Shown here piece by piece: positions 1-12,960 of a stretch of DNA of 64,000 nt. The notes under the pieces were generated by a model that saw only the letters and a program-made list of their open reading frames with translations, searched no databases and was not told where the DNA came from. The position numbers and the translations under genes were made by a program. How positions within the stretch are numbered: position 1 is the stretch's first letter; each line of letters starts with the position of its first letter. The DNA is from Pomacea canaliculata (Eukaryota; Mollusca; Gastropoda; Architaenioglossa; Ampullariidae): positions 11,338,074 to 11,402,073 of the forward strand of contig NC_037595.1 of the NCBI RefSeq assembly GCF_003073045.1. The letters are read 5' to 3'.

Positions 1-59
1 TTTCGGTGCTGTGGACGACACTTTATGCTTCTTTAAATAGTTTTTTGTTTCACCCACAG

Positions 60-245
60 TTCATTTCTTCAAATCCAGTCGAATTTGTAACTTTATGTTG
101 CAATTGGAAATGTTTTGCAGTCTTGCATAAGCCTTTTGTTTTTTTGGACGAGTCATTTGACTGGGAAAATATTCACAAGGCGTTACAATTAATTAAAAAT
201 GAAGAAAAACTGAGATTTACCATCTCTCCTATGAAAAAAAGGTAG
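60..245 (+). CDS. possible last exon of an unidentified gene
   Basis: An open frame follows an acceptor-like cacccacag ending at 59 and closes with TAG at 243-245. The C-terminal half looks like ordinary soluble protein (…FVFLDESFDWENIHKALQ…), with mixed acidic and basic residues and no low complexity. A second acceptor-like site (ttttgcag, ending at 120) could start a shorter version. I do not recognise the family and see no clear AATAAA just downstream. The rest of the gene would lie left of the window. It could also be a chance frame; I rate it a weak exon candidate. Confidence 0.3.
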   Translation, partial: FISSNPVEFVTLCCNWKCFAVLHKPFVFLDESFDWENIHKALQLIKNEEKLRFTISPMKKR

Positions 246-3200
246 AATACAAATATTTCAGACGGTGGTAAAATCGATTCAGTGTTTAAGAATGTCTGCG
301 TTCGCCTTCTTTTTTCTTTTGCCTGTGATGAGAAAATTTTTGCGGTTTATGTTGTGCTAACGGACAAACGGTTTCTGAGTGCTCTGAGGCCTTGGCTTTC
401 CTCCCTCCGTCAGCCCAACCATCCAATGTTGCAGAAGTACAGCCGGTGCAATTTTCAGCGGAATTTTCCAGGCCCGAGGCAGTGTTGGCTGTAAAATAAT
501 GTCTTCCATCATTATTAAGGATATCCACATTTTTGTCTCAAACTAGTGTTGGTCAAACCCAGAAATGTAGCATCACTGTTTAAATCGCGCTGTGATTTTT
601 TGGCGATCAGAGGACGATAACACAAGTCCGAAAATACGCGAGGTGGCGCTGAGGTTGGGGTGGTTGTGGGTTGTCGGGGTGGGTGCAGAAGACTTGTCTA
701 GTCGTTCCTCCCAAGTTCGCGGGAGGAGATGCATCAAGGCTTAGCGGTCAGGTCCATTAAGTGGAAGTTGCTTGTCCTGACATGATCCTCACACACCATG
801 GATCGCGGAAGCTGCTCCTTGCGAGGGCTTTGAACACTTAAGACGCTTTCAGTAACACCTGGCGATTGCCCACCTACCAACTGTTGTCCACTCACATGCT
901 GTTTGATGCGGTCGTGATAACAATGGTTCATTCGGTGTTTCATTTCTGAGAGAAGGGCTTTTGTTTGTTTGCTTTTTGTTTTGTTTTTCCAGGCACGCAA
1001 TTGAGTTTTATTTGGCGTAGATACCTTTGTTTCCTTTTTTACAGTTTAGAACACAGGTAAATCTGAGGAGCACAATTTATTGAACTGACATCGGGCAGCT
1101 TCAGGTGCTGTGCCAGGTAAAAACCAAATTTCTTTAGACTGAGAGTTAGAGCATGCCTAGCAACTGCTGACTTTATATTTCCTACATTCAAAAACAACGT
1201 GTCACGTGATGGCGTCTCTGATGTCATTAGCTTGACCTGTGATCCCAAGTTTGACCTGACAGTTTTTTTTTTTTTTCAAATTTCAAATATCATATTCACA
1301 TAGTCGGTAGTGTGTCCCTGATGTCATATCGGGGATGAATTGGGACACTGAACTCGGGGACATGACTAATAAATAATAGTTCGGCCAAAATGCAATTTCT
1401 TCGCTGAAGGGTGAGAAGGAAGACTGATTTTCCATGTATGGGTGTCGTTGAGCTGATTATAGTGTATGCAGACATCTTAAAAACTGATGGGTTTTCAGAG
1501 TTGATGACACAGCTTCGACCAGAGTGACCAAGATAATGCTTGGGTCGATCATAATTACGACCTTCTGACATCTGGTGCAGGCACGAGACACTGCTTATCG
1601 CTTGTTATAGGCGGACCATTGACATGGCAGACTCTGGAAGATGGGCCAGCGAACGCTTTGATTTTTATTTATTTGACGGAAATCTCTCTTTTTATCTGTG
1701 TCTGCGTGTGTTAACACAACTGTGATAGTCTGGAAGCAAGACTGGTGGCTAAAGGTTGAGCCTTGGTAGGTGACACTCGGGCCACGATTACAGACAAACG
1801 TTCAGTACACCCTGAATTTTCCCCTCGTCTCCACCCCGCACCTTCAGCCCACCCTGGTGCTTCAGCGTGTCTCACCGTGTGTCAGAGGCTTTAGTCAGAA
1901 CCAGTCTGCACACGTTCGATTTCTGCTTGTCGCTGGCTTGTTAGACGCGCGGGTCGTCAGACGCACTTGACGCCAGTCGGCATCAGACATGAGAATGTCG
2001 CCGCGGGGCTTGTGACAGTTTAGAAAACCGCTTCAGGTGACTGTTCTCGTTATAGACGTGCGTCAGGAGCAAGTTAGTCATGCCAGCGACAACAACAGAC
2101 TTGCTGTATGACCCGAGGGAAATAACCAGATTTTTACAAAGGAGCAAATATGGATTCAGAGGAAACCAGAAGTAATTTCATACGTTGAAAGTGCTTGATT
2201 TTTTTTTTTTAAGAGGGGATGAGGGAGTAACAGGGTGACTCGGTGACGCAACAGTAAAACGCTTGAAAAAAACAAACAACAAAAAAAAAAAAAACAAACA
2301 AAAAACAACAGTGAGCATCCAAGGTTTAGATCGTTGGCCCATCTCTTGCTATTGTATTTTTTTTTTTTACATTGCTAAATTAGGGCACTTATTGCAGGTT
2401 GCATTTTACAAACGCGCTCAATTCGTTTGATGTTATGAAAGGCGAAATCTGTGCGATTGTTTCGCATTCATCCTTTTTGAAGAATGAAAAAAAAATTCGT
2501 TGAAGACCATTCTTAACACTGGGCAAATGTCAGATTGTTTGACCAAGTTTGGCAACGTGAAGACAGGTCCCAAAAGAACACTGGTTTTGGGGACGAACGT
2601 TGGGGTATTCGATCTTAGGTAAACATGTTAAAGCCAAACTCCAGTGCATTGACCAGAGTACGACGAGAATGTGGATTTGGGGGCTCTCAAGAGATTCTTT
2701 AATGTCACACTTGATGTTTTGCAAACCAAACCGCCACACTCATGATGTTTCTCGCTAAAAAAAAAAAACAAAACAAACAAAAACAAAAAAAAAAAAAAAA
2801 CAAAAAAAACAAACAAACCAACCAAACAAACAAAAAAATAAATAAATAAAAAATAAAGCCGAACACAAATTTCGAGAAGTCTGTGCTTTTCATTTGTCGG
2901 TTTAAGCCGTTGGAGGGCTTGGCAGCTCCGTGTGAGTGTGACCCGTAAGCTGGGTGCACGGGGCATCGATCCACCAGCGCCATCCTTGCAGGTCTGTGAA
3001 AGTTTTCGCTTCATCGTCCATCGTCCTGCAAGTTCCAACGGCCGGTTCGTCCTGTGACGTCATGCGACGCCGAGGGAGAGCTGGGAACGCGGTGACGCGA
3101 CTGAAGCAGCTGCAATTGTTTCGGGTCACGTGCTGCTGTCCGAGTCACGCGGGGCAGGCGTCGTGTAGAATGACGGGCATGGGAGGGTCAGGTGACCTAC

Positions 3201-6200
3201 GACTGCGCGCGGATATCGTTCTGTTTTCGTGTCTGTGTGTGTGGGATGAAGCCAATCCCTCTGGCTGTCCTGTCCCATCCATCTGATTGGGATGAGAAAC
3301 TAATGTCCGCTGGTCACGTGTGGAGCAAACTTTGTGGTCAGAAAATTAGCAGGACGTGTTACACTCTCAAGCTGGCTCCTTTTGTTCGTATACTCTAGCT
3401 AACACACACGCACGCACACACACGCCCAAGGCATTGAAGGGAGTGCACTCAGCCTCCCAGTCCACCTCCATCATCTGCGTCCCGCTAGTCTGGACAGCTG
3501 CCAATGACTAGGGATGCGTTCAGAAAACTGCTTTGTTCACGGCTTTAGTTTGCACTGGCCGTCCTTAGTTCGAGTCTGACTACTGTTCTCAAAAATGAGA
3601 GTTTTTTTTTTTTTTCTTTTTTTTTTTTTTTCTCGCTTTGCCGGATCATCAGGAAGAGTTCGTGGTGTAAGGAGGTTTCAGGTGAGAAAGCGAAAATAGC
3701 TGCAGGATGGGATGTTAGGTTTATCATTCCCGTCTTAACCTGCTTTACAACTCGCCCGCTCAAATCATCAGAAGGAAAAGCAATTGCATAAAAAAAGGGT
3801 TTATCATTGCATGGGATGCGGGTACCCATTGCAGGTAGGGATGGGATTGGGCGGTGGTAGAGAGAGAGAGCGTGTAAGGGGGTGGGATGACTGCAAATGT
3901 GTAAAAGCACGTGATGACCCCGTGTGCTAAAATCCAGCGATGAGTGTCGGCCTAATCGTTGCAAGTGCATCCGGAGGCACGTGCGTTGTGATGATAATTC
4001 TTACATTTTATTCCCGGGGAGTTTTTATTTGAATAGATTATTGACCTTGATTGTTGTTGTAAATGAGGTTAACGATCCGTTGGCGATGTGATTCATTCAG
4101 TTATCACCTAAACCTCCTCTTGTCTCTGTGGGTCTCACATCCAGCTTCACTGCTGTTACATCGCAGTCCGTTTGAGGTGCAGCTGGTTGTCTTTTCTGAT
4201 CACTAGATCATTCTCCATCTTTAGACTGTTTATCAGCACACACCCCAGCACGTACACGCAGAGAGAGAGAGAGCATGGGGAAGTATAAAAGGTAATGGCT
4301 GCTTATTAGAAGTGTTGAAAGTAATTGTCATTGAAATAAGGATCGTTTTTCTTCCCAGCTTTGAAATGTCAGTCGATGACTTCATATAAAGAATGTGTGA
4401 TCAAGTGTCGAGCGGTGGTGATTGCCAGCGAACTAGGTCACTGCAGTTGACATACCTGTCGATGAATGAGGTCAGGTCAGTCGCGTTGAGAGGTGTGGTC
4501 CATGCAGCCAAGGTAAAAAGTCAGCTTAGTCATAGTCTCAGCAGTCAAGGTATCTAACAGAAGTAGTCGTTGAACCTCAGCTCCGTGCAGCATCCCACCA
4601 TGGGTTGGTTTATGTGATCTGGTTACAGGATATCAGCTTCATCATCGGATTCATTTATGCTGGTGCACGTACACACACACATACAGGCTGGCAGCTAGTG
4701 GATGTGGTGCCGGCGGTTGTTGTCACGTTAGGAGGCATTAATTTGCCTAATGTCTAGTTTAGTATTAGACAACGGCGAAAATTAAGGTGCACTGTCATTC
4801 TTTCGCGCCTTCAACTGGAAATTACCGAAACAAATTCGAACCAACATGGCAGCAGCTTTGTACTCTTATCTACTGAGTGTCGTATATGGCATGTTGACTC
4901 AACAGCTGTTTCTTTGTATCAGTGGATCTTGTAACCTCTTTCAACCTTTGAAAGTGTCAGGTTTCCAGGTGCTGGGAACAGTTTTTGTTTGTAATTTTTT
5001 TTTTTTTTGACCGCAAATTTCGATTTATCTTCTTCTGCTATGAACTGTTTATCAGCGTTGATTTTCTTATGATACCTGTAGCAACTACTTAACTCCGTAG
5101 CCGTGCAAATATGGGCAAATTCTTGACCAAATATGGCCAAATGTTTGCATGACGGCTGTATAAGTTGTATAAAAGCTTTACCGAACTTGCTAAAACGCTC
5201 GTCCACGTTTATCCGGTTAAGAACGGAAACTGAACTGTTAAAAGGACAACTTTTGATAAGTGATACAAGGTTAGGTTTGGTGAAGAGTGGATGTTTTGAC
5301 CAAGGATGTGACTTGTCTTCGCTGCTTCGCATAATCAGTATTTTTATCTTTCTTCGTTCTCTCTTTCATTCACGTTATACTGGTGGAGATAGTGTACTAT
5401 TTAGACGTGTGTTTTCGCCTTAAGCATATTTTTCTCGTGGAATATTCGGGTGAGATGGACCACCCTTCATTGTCTGTTTGGACGAGTTAGCGCCTAGCAT
5501 CCTCCTGGTCTAATTGATGGCCAGCGGCGGTCAGCAAAATACTCACCCTGTCGTGGGCGATCGCCGGAAAGTGTCCACCTCCGGACTGGCAGGCAGAACT
5601 GTTAAACCATCTTGATGCCAGGCCAGTCTCCTAGATACCTTGTCTTGTTGTTCTGGTGGTAGGAACGTCTGTAATGGACTTTGCTTGTTTGTCGCAGCAG
5701 GAGGGGTCATTATGGCGAGCGTTTGCTAGTAAAGATGCTGTGCAGACGACATCGAGGCCTCTGCATCAGATCAGGTTCAGCTTGGGGATCGAGAGTATCT
5801 AGGACTTCTTTAACCTGGTCTGACTATTAACGATAATTCTGGCGATGTTCTACCTTTTCATGAAGTCCATTATGATGCTTAAAGTGAGTGTGGTGGGTAG
5901 GACTGCTTCCGTTGGCCTTGGGTTTCCTTACTTTCTTACTTCGTTACGTCCTCACACGTTTCTCAACGCCGGAGGTTCCGTTTTTGTAATGATGTTTGTT
6001 GACGAGATTCTTTGATGAGGCTGGCAGCAATAAACCTCTAAATGTATTTTCATCCATTCTTGCTGAGTACGTTAGCCTTGACATTTTAAACCACTTGTTG
6101 GGACAAACTTCTTCTAAGCAGTGCCAACATCATTAGGTAACAGGGCAAGATGTAGGTAACAGTTTGATTTCCTCTTTCGTTGAGATGTGAAGGTCATCAG

Positions 6201-7271
6201 TGGAAAATGTAGGCTTAAAAAAAAAAAGAAGAAAACAAAAATCGCGTTTCGTTTGGAGTTGTGTTCTGATACGAAATTTAATAGTATTGTTGTATTGTGG
6301 TTATTTCGACTTCCCAGTTGTTCGTTTTTGTTGTTCTTCTTCTTTCTTTAAAAAAAACAACAAAACAACAACAAACCTTTCGCATGTGCGGAATCAGTCC
6401 ATCTTGAAAACTTTTAATGTCACTAAGTCTCTTGAATCGTCTCAACATGAAACAAGCGCAGAAACGCAATTTTTCAAATTTTGTTTTATTTCCGCTGATT
6501 TTCGCTCCACACAAGAGTTATTTTCAAGAAAGCTGTGCGCAGCGATTGTCCCTGTAGCACGTCTTGAGGTCTCCTGTCTGCGCTAAATGATCTATCCCCC
6601 ATTAACGGGAAACGTCTGCCAACAATATTTTTCGAAAACTTTCTGGAATAGAATTTGTGGATTTTTTTTAAAAAACATTATTCGCGAAAACAGGGCAGGC
6701 TAACACATTTAAGTATCCCTAAGTGATATATAGCTTCTTTTTCTCCCTGGTATCGTTTTTTTGTACATTCTAACGCGATTGTTTTTCCCGAGACGATGCC
6801 TGCAAAGTGTAGATAATTGAGGGAGGAAAAAATAGTCTGTCGGGTGTACGCGACTGGAATAGGTTTCGTCCACAACTTTGCTCTGTCTCTCTTTCTTTCT
6901 ATTTTTGCTCCCGATGTTATCAACAGCTAGGAAGACAGGAAATCATTTCTTTCATGACCCAGCCTTTCTGGTCTCTGTCTCTGTCTCTGTCGCACATCCT
7001 TCTCCTTTGTTCACGACATTGACGTCATCATGTCAACACCTGGATGAGGTCGACTTGGGAGAGGGGAGGGGCGGGCTCGTCGAACTGCAGGTGTGCTGTT
7101 TGTTGTTGTTGTTGTTGTTGTAAAGGCAGATGACGTCATAGGTGTGGTCTTCACCTGGATGAGGAGGCAAGAAGTGAAGACACGTGCTTGTTAGAAGATG
7201 AGTTTTTGTTGCTTGCTGCAGCTGTTGTAGTCTATGTGTGTCTTAATCATGCATATACACGTGTGTTCCAG
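246..7271. other. stretch without a supported gene; probably holds the 5' end of TMEM242
   Basis: No ORF here shows a recognisable domain or a convincing exon with both splice sites. The stretch has poly-A and poly-T runs, a CT/GA tract near 4260 and a moderately GC- and CpG-rich patch at about 2900-3260 that could be a promoter. The first coding exon of TMEM242 should be here, since the first recognised exon needs one base from an upstream exon. I could not pick it out; vertebrate TMEM242 N-termini are short and poorly conserved. Confidence 0.4.
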
Positions 7272-10200
7272 AATCAGTGTTCCTGGCGACAGTGGCGGGC
7301 ATGTCCATTCTTGGAGGCTTCGGAATGACCATCGCCATGGCGAAGAGGAAAGACCCTCACATGTTTGTCAAAGTACGAGTTCCTCTCTTCATCCTCCACT
7401 CTTACATAAAATGCGCTCTGTCCTTCACCTTGTGCTGAAGTTTTATTTTTATTATTTTCCTCCCTCCATTGACGATGTGGTCTGCTAGGTGCGCAAGTTT
7501 CAGTAGACAGCAAAATGATGAATCGATATTTTTATTGGGTAGAAACGGCCGGGAGGTGAGGAACGAAAGGTCTGCCTGGCTACTGTCGATGGTGGTACAA
7601 GCTGGCCTGGTGGCTTGCCGGTCTGACTGCCTAGCAAGCAACGATGTGTGTGTCTGTGTGGTTTGTTTTAAATAAAGGAAAGACGAATAGCTTTGTTCGA
7701 CGAAGTTCATACGTTATGGACTGGGCACTCGGACTCAGAAGAGAATCACACTTAATGTAAGATTATATGATTTCTGTAATGTTGAAGCTTTGCTTAATTA
7801 AGAGCTGCCTAAAATGTTATATTTTTGGGTGGAAGGTTGCATAATCAGTTGATTTTCTTTATAGCGTCATCCTCCTCCTCGTCGTCATCATCATCATCCT
7901 GCCATCCCACAGCTGTGTGTTCAACTCTCCCACTGGAGTGTTCAGGTCGTTCCAGCTTCTGGTGGTAGTAATTGTACCTACGACGACAATCGACAACAAA
8001 ATGTTTCCCGCCTCATCTTTCCGTCTAACGGGCGTTCTTAAATTAAAAAAAACAAAACATGGACAAACGTTTGACCTGGACCGGCAATGTTTTCATTTAA
8101 CTGTCATGTCAAACCTTTGTCAAACTCGATCAAACTTCGTCCATGTTTGTCTTGCAAAGAACGGCCTTTAAGGGAGGTCCGCTCGCAGCTCTTGGCTGAT
8201 GTGTGCTTGAAGTCACTTTTAGTCACAGAGTTCGAGGCTGAGAGGCTTTTCTTCCAACAGCCCAGGCGTTGGTCGCTGGCGACGGGCAGGGTGCGGGCTA
8301 GAAATTTCCACGCGTGCGAAAACAGTGGAAGCAAACATGGCAGTCAGCAAACGCGATCGATGTGTCTGGAACATTCAGGTAGCAGAGGCGGATACCCCAA
8401 GGATAGTCGTGTTGGGAAAAAAAAACCACCACCAGAGGACTTCATGCGCAGAAGACTCTAGCTTCCCTTTATAGGAATGCTTTGCGAACACTTTACTTAT
8501 CGGTATTCTCTTTCTTTCTCTCTATCTGAGGCGAGGGCTTCTTACATGGTAAACCAACAGACGTCACGTTCCAGAGATGGGTCCTAGATCGTGACCCGGA
8601 ATCAGATTAAAGGTCAACTGTTCTTTTGCCGTCTCGTGGCGCCTCCGTCATCACTTTGTCCCGAGTTAGACGCGCGTGATGAGTACATATCATATCCAAG
8701 GAGTGGTGGGTTGAGGGAATAATCACTGTCTTGTTCATCATGTGACGGAAATATAGTTTAGTGGGTTTTCCTAGAACTCGTGCTAAAGAAAAGCATTCCC
8801 CACTCACCCCTGTTTTTATATTTTTATCATCATCATTCGTAGTCGGAAGAGAGGAAGACACCGAGGCAGTGTCTCCAACAGCAGATGCTAGTGAATGAAC
8901 TGCGCTCACGAGGACAAGAAAATACCGCAAAACTCCACACGTGAGGACCTGGTAGACTGGTAAACATCGTGTGCAGCTGGCGGTGCAGGGCAAAGGGCAG
9001 TTGCAGTGGAGGGGTGTGAACTGCGTTTAGCTGCAAGCCTCTCATCAATACACATCGCGCACATCGATCGGCTGTCAGGTCTGGTGGCGGTTCTCCCTGT
9101 GTTGTGTCATCGGTTCCGCTGTGCTATTCCCGGCCCTGATTACAGGCTTGGCAATTTTCCGGTGTTGCGCCTGCATCATCATTATTGCATGGCGTAAACG
9201 TATTTTGAGCCGTGTGCAGCCTGATTAATGCACCGCGTAAACTTACTTGAGCCACGAGGTTTTCAGACTGAGGAAGATATAGTGCTTCTGCGTGTTTACG
9301 TTTCTTTTTATATAAAAAAAAGGAGGGCGGATGTGAAGGATAGGAAGAAAGAAATACAACTAAAGGAATTGATAGTGATACTTTAATAACTAGAAAACCC
9401 CAGACTTTGAGAACTTTAAGATGAAGTTTAAGTTTCTGTTCTCCCTTGATTTGTATAATGTGATTGTCATCTCCATCAGTTTATATCCTTTTCCGTGTGT
9501 TTCCAGGGTTTGCTTCCGTCACGTGAGGTACCCGAGAGTGGAGGCAGCTTAGCCATGCGAGCGCTTGGATGGGGAACGCTGTACTCAGTAGCAGGAGTAG
9601 GCTCCATTTGCTTCGTCGTCTGGAAATTGCTTGGCGTTCAGAATGTAAAGTTCATTTCCCTCTTTTTTTTCTTTCTGTCCTCTCTCTCTCTCTCTCACCT
9701 TTCCACAAGTCTTAGTTTTTTTTTTAATTAACTAGTCTTGCATGCTAATTAAAACTTTGCTGAGAAAGAGCATCTTTCCATTAAGATCATTCCGGGTGAT
9801 TAACTATGGAAGGCGGACCATAGTTGTCAGAACAGACTTAATAACCGAGATGATATTGTGCAAAGAGACCACAAAGTGCGTTTGCATTGTTAAGAATGTA
9901 TATTCAGTGACAGCGAGTGCGACGTAAGGCGACATTTGTGTTTATTTTTGGGAAAGGGCCATGAGCAATTGCGTCGTTTTTTTTTTTTTAATATACAGTG
10001 GAACCTCGGTTAACGAACTTAATCCGTTCTGGAAAGTTGTTCGTTATCCGAAATGTTCGTTATCCGAAACAATTTTTTCCATAAGAAATAAGGGAAATAG
10101 ATTTAATTGGTTCCCAGCCTCTGTTGACTCGCTAATATTTGAAAGTTACAGGCTATATAGATATTTGTAATGAAAACAGTTATAATGCAATATAAATGAA

Positions 10201-11174
10201 GTTAAATAAACATAAAACATTAATGAACGCATTTAAACATCAGAAAACTTGCCGTTTTGATGGCGTGGTTGGAAGCAGGTGTGGGAGGAAGGGGTGGAAT
10301 TACTGCTTTGATTCCCCCTCCATGAGCACGTGACATTGTAAAGTCGGGGTGACTTCCCTTTTCTGTCACTTTGAGGTTAAAGGAAAACACTTGTCCAGTG
10401 TCTGTTCCTTCTGCCTTTTTGTAAAACTTCGGTAATACGACATCACATATCCGACAGACGCATGCCACCTTCATACTTTGAAATCATTTCCTTTTTCAAT
10501 TCATTTGTTGGCCGCTTCCTTGTCATTACCTCACTACTATTAATTGCTCTTAATCTTCTTTGGAGCCATGATTGAGGACTAACTTATTAAAATAAAGCAC
10601 AAAAATCACTAAATAAGAAGAATGCGCACAGATAAGGAACGACTGATCGTAACTGTGTGTCGACCGCGAATGATGACACGCTGGTCGGTCACGTGTGGTT
10701 CACGTGGCTGTTCGTTATCCGAAATTTTGTTCGCTATCCGAGACAAACTTTTAACGAAATTTTTGTTCGTTAACCGAAATATTCGCTATCCGAGGCGTTC
10801 GCTAACCGAGGTTCCACTGTATGTACACAATTTTAGTATAAAACTCACTTAAGGGAGGTAATCTGTATGAACTGTCTACTCTGCGTTCTTAACCTGTGTT
10901 GCCTCCCTTACCTCTCGTGCGATTGTCTCATCTGTTCCACACTGTTGCAATAATTGCATTTTCCGATTTTTTTTTATTTCTTACACTATAAAATACGCTA
11001 CAAAGTTTTTCTCCTTTTTTACAGTTGAACGAATTCAGAGAAAAGGTCGGTAGTGTTCTTCCTAGAATTCCCAAGAAAGAAAATCCAGGCCGTGGAGACT
11101 TTAGAACACTGCGAGAACTTCTTGAATACATCATAGAGGAGGACACGAAGAAGAAAAGCGCCAAAGAATCTTAA
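7272..11174 (+). CDS. TMEM242: TMEM242 family transmembrane protein (5' exon not located)
   Basis: Three exons read through in phase: 7272-7372, 9507-9644 and 11025-11174, with TAA at 11172. All have AG acceptors, and the first two have GT donors (gtacga, gtaaag). Exon one encodes a hydrophobic segment (FLATVAGMSILGGFGMTIAM) followed by AKRKDPHMF. Exon two carries the family signature PESGGSLAMRALGWGTLYS and a second membrane segment ending WKLLGVQN. Exon three is a charged tail starting LNEFREKVGSVLPRIPKK. Vertebrate TMEM242 (C6orf35) has the same order, two membrane helices around an ALPESGSSLALRALGWG-type motif and a short polar tail. TMEM242 is a mitochondrial inner-membrane protein linked to ATP synthase assembly (family knowledge). 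The reading starts with the last two bases of a split codon, so at least one upstream exon with the ATG is missing. A DNA transposon lies in the last intron. Confidence 0.9.
9996..10819. mobile_element. non-autonomous pogo/Tc1-mariner-like element (MITE)
   Basis: The ends form an inverted repeat: cagtggaacctcggttaacg at the left and its near-perfect complement at the right, with one mismatch in the first 23 bases. A TA target duplication flanks it (9994-9995 and 10820-10821). Just inside both ends are clusters of the word ttcgttatccgaa and variants (10040-10071, 10711-10802), typical of subterminal transposase-binding repeats. The 824-bp element has no transposase-like ORF, so it must have been moved in trans. 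TA duplication plus the CAGTGGAACCTCGG terminus point to the pogo/Tigger side of Tc1-mariner (inference from the termini). It sits in a TMEM242 intron. Confidence 0.88.
10850..10911. repeat. short palindromic repeat, copy 1 (AAGGGAGG…CCTCCCTT)
   Basis: About 60 bases bounded by taagggaggtaa and its inverted partner ttgcctccctta. A second, related copy lies at 13819-13880, so this is a dispersed hairpin-forming repeat, probably a tiny MITE remnant. It abuts the right side of the pogo-like element but is outside its target duplication. Confidence 0.5.
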
Positions 11175-11644
11175 CCAAGAAGACCAACCATCGACGGGAT
11201 TCCCAGCAAGCATTGTGATTCTTGATTCGTGTTGTTTTGTATTGTTACAGGGACAAAATGTGAACTTGCGCTACTGCCGAAATGGAATTCGGTAGATGAC
11301 CCTTGAACTTCTGTTACATCAGCAGAGTGGAGGTGGTACAAAGCAGCACAAAACTGAATTACTAAGACATCATCAGTAAGAGCAAAGAGAAAAACATAAA
11401 GCAACACTGCGTGTGTGTGTTTATTGCCAGTTCAAGCATGTACATTTTAAAATTGTTCACCATTGAGAACGGGTGATATCTTTAAATTTTATTGCCAATC
11501 ACGTCCAGTCGAACTGCTGATGTGTTGTTTTACATTTTATGGAATCTCCTGAACCCTTTATGGAAAATACAGAAATATAAAGAGTCCGGGAGAATTGACA
11601 TTGACCCTACATGAGGGATGCTTGAATGCAATGCACTGTATTAA

Positions 11645-11650
11645 AAATAA
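11645..11650 (+). terminator. candidate polyadenylation signal of TMEM242
   Basis: AATAAA about 470 bases after the TMEM242 stop, followed by a T/G-rich stretch (gatgtttttgttcac). It is the first canonical hexamer I see downstream and would give a 3' UTR of roughly half a kilobase. Confidence 0.5.
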
Positions 11651-12960
11651 AGAGATGTTTTTGTTCACATATTGTTCACACAACTTGAAGTGGGAGTAAG
11701 GACCCGACTGTTTTGAGGGACGTTGTTGAGGATTGTGAGATGCCACACTCCTGAGAAGGAAAACATGCATGATTCTTTGACATAAGCAATGCATTTTTTG
11801 GTGCGACAGGTTTATTTAGTGATTGAGAATCCGTGTGTGTTGGGCCGTAGCATGATCTCTATTCAGGCGCGCGTGTATACACAGATTCTAGTATTTGTAG
11901 ACGAATGTTTTTAAGTGAGCGTGCATGTTCAAATGTGTTGTTTGCTTGCATATATATATTGACTGCTCCTGTAAAGAGAGTGCATGTGTCGGATGCCATT
12001 GTTGGTAATAATCGTGCTTACTATGCTATAACATGCTGCAGTGAAAAACGATATAACCTCATTCAAAAGTGTGATGTAGTCATGTCTCTCGACTGATTCT
12101 GAGAACCATAAAAAGAATGCAATAAAGAAGTTAAAGCGACGCCTTTTATTTGTTATTAACCTAATCTCGAATCGGAATACCATTTGCCTTTGCTCGTGTG
12201 CAGGAATACTTACGAAGCCTCAGGAGACTATGCCAGTGTCAAGGGTCACCTTTTATCCTTCCTGCGTAAATTCGACATTAACCCAACAGCGATGGTGTAC
12301 TTCCCATGAGTGGAAATGTGTATAAAGGCTGCTAGTCTGAAGTGAGAAGATCGGAACTTTGCTTCCGGTTGTAGAACAGGATTTCCTTAATGAGATCGGG
12401 GACCTGAGGACAAGGGTGCCTCTCAGGCGTTTGCTTGAGGTCATAGCCTTGAAGATGGTTTTCCAGAAGTTTACTCTTCCTCCAGTTTCGCTGAAGTCTA
12501 CAAGTCAGTTCTCAAATCCACTTGGTCAACGCTATAAGTACTTGACAGGCGAAACACCCAGCACATGGTTTACAGTTTCGTACTAGAGTTGGACTGGACG
12601 GAAAGGCAACCTGGAATTATCCACTGCGATATCAATATGCATTTTATGGAAAACAAAGTAGTAGTTTTACTAATAAAATAACCTTTTTCTTTTTTTCCCC
12701 ATAAGAAGAGAATGAGGTATGATTAGTGAACTTTCTAATGAGTAATTTTACTTGTGATCTAGGGCTCTCTTTCTCTCTCCGTGTGTGTTCTCCAATCATT
12801 CCGAACATTCTTTGTAATATACTACACCTCATTGATTTTAACGAGTTAAAACAATCCAGGAGATTGGAATCAAGTGAAACTTTGTACCAAACATGGAATG
12901 TGCTTACTTATTAAGAGGTAAGTGTCTAAACAACTCCAAACTTAAAAATAAACTTATATA

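Noticed and set aside
2628-3130. Minus-strand ORFs with Phe/Leu runs around 2.6-3.1 kb
   Set aside because: The runs translate an A-rich tract (about 2760-2860) and no domain or splice pattern supports a gene.
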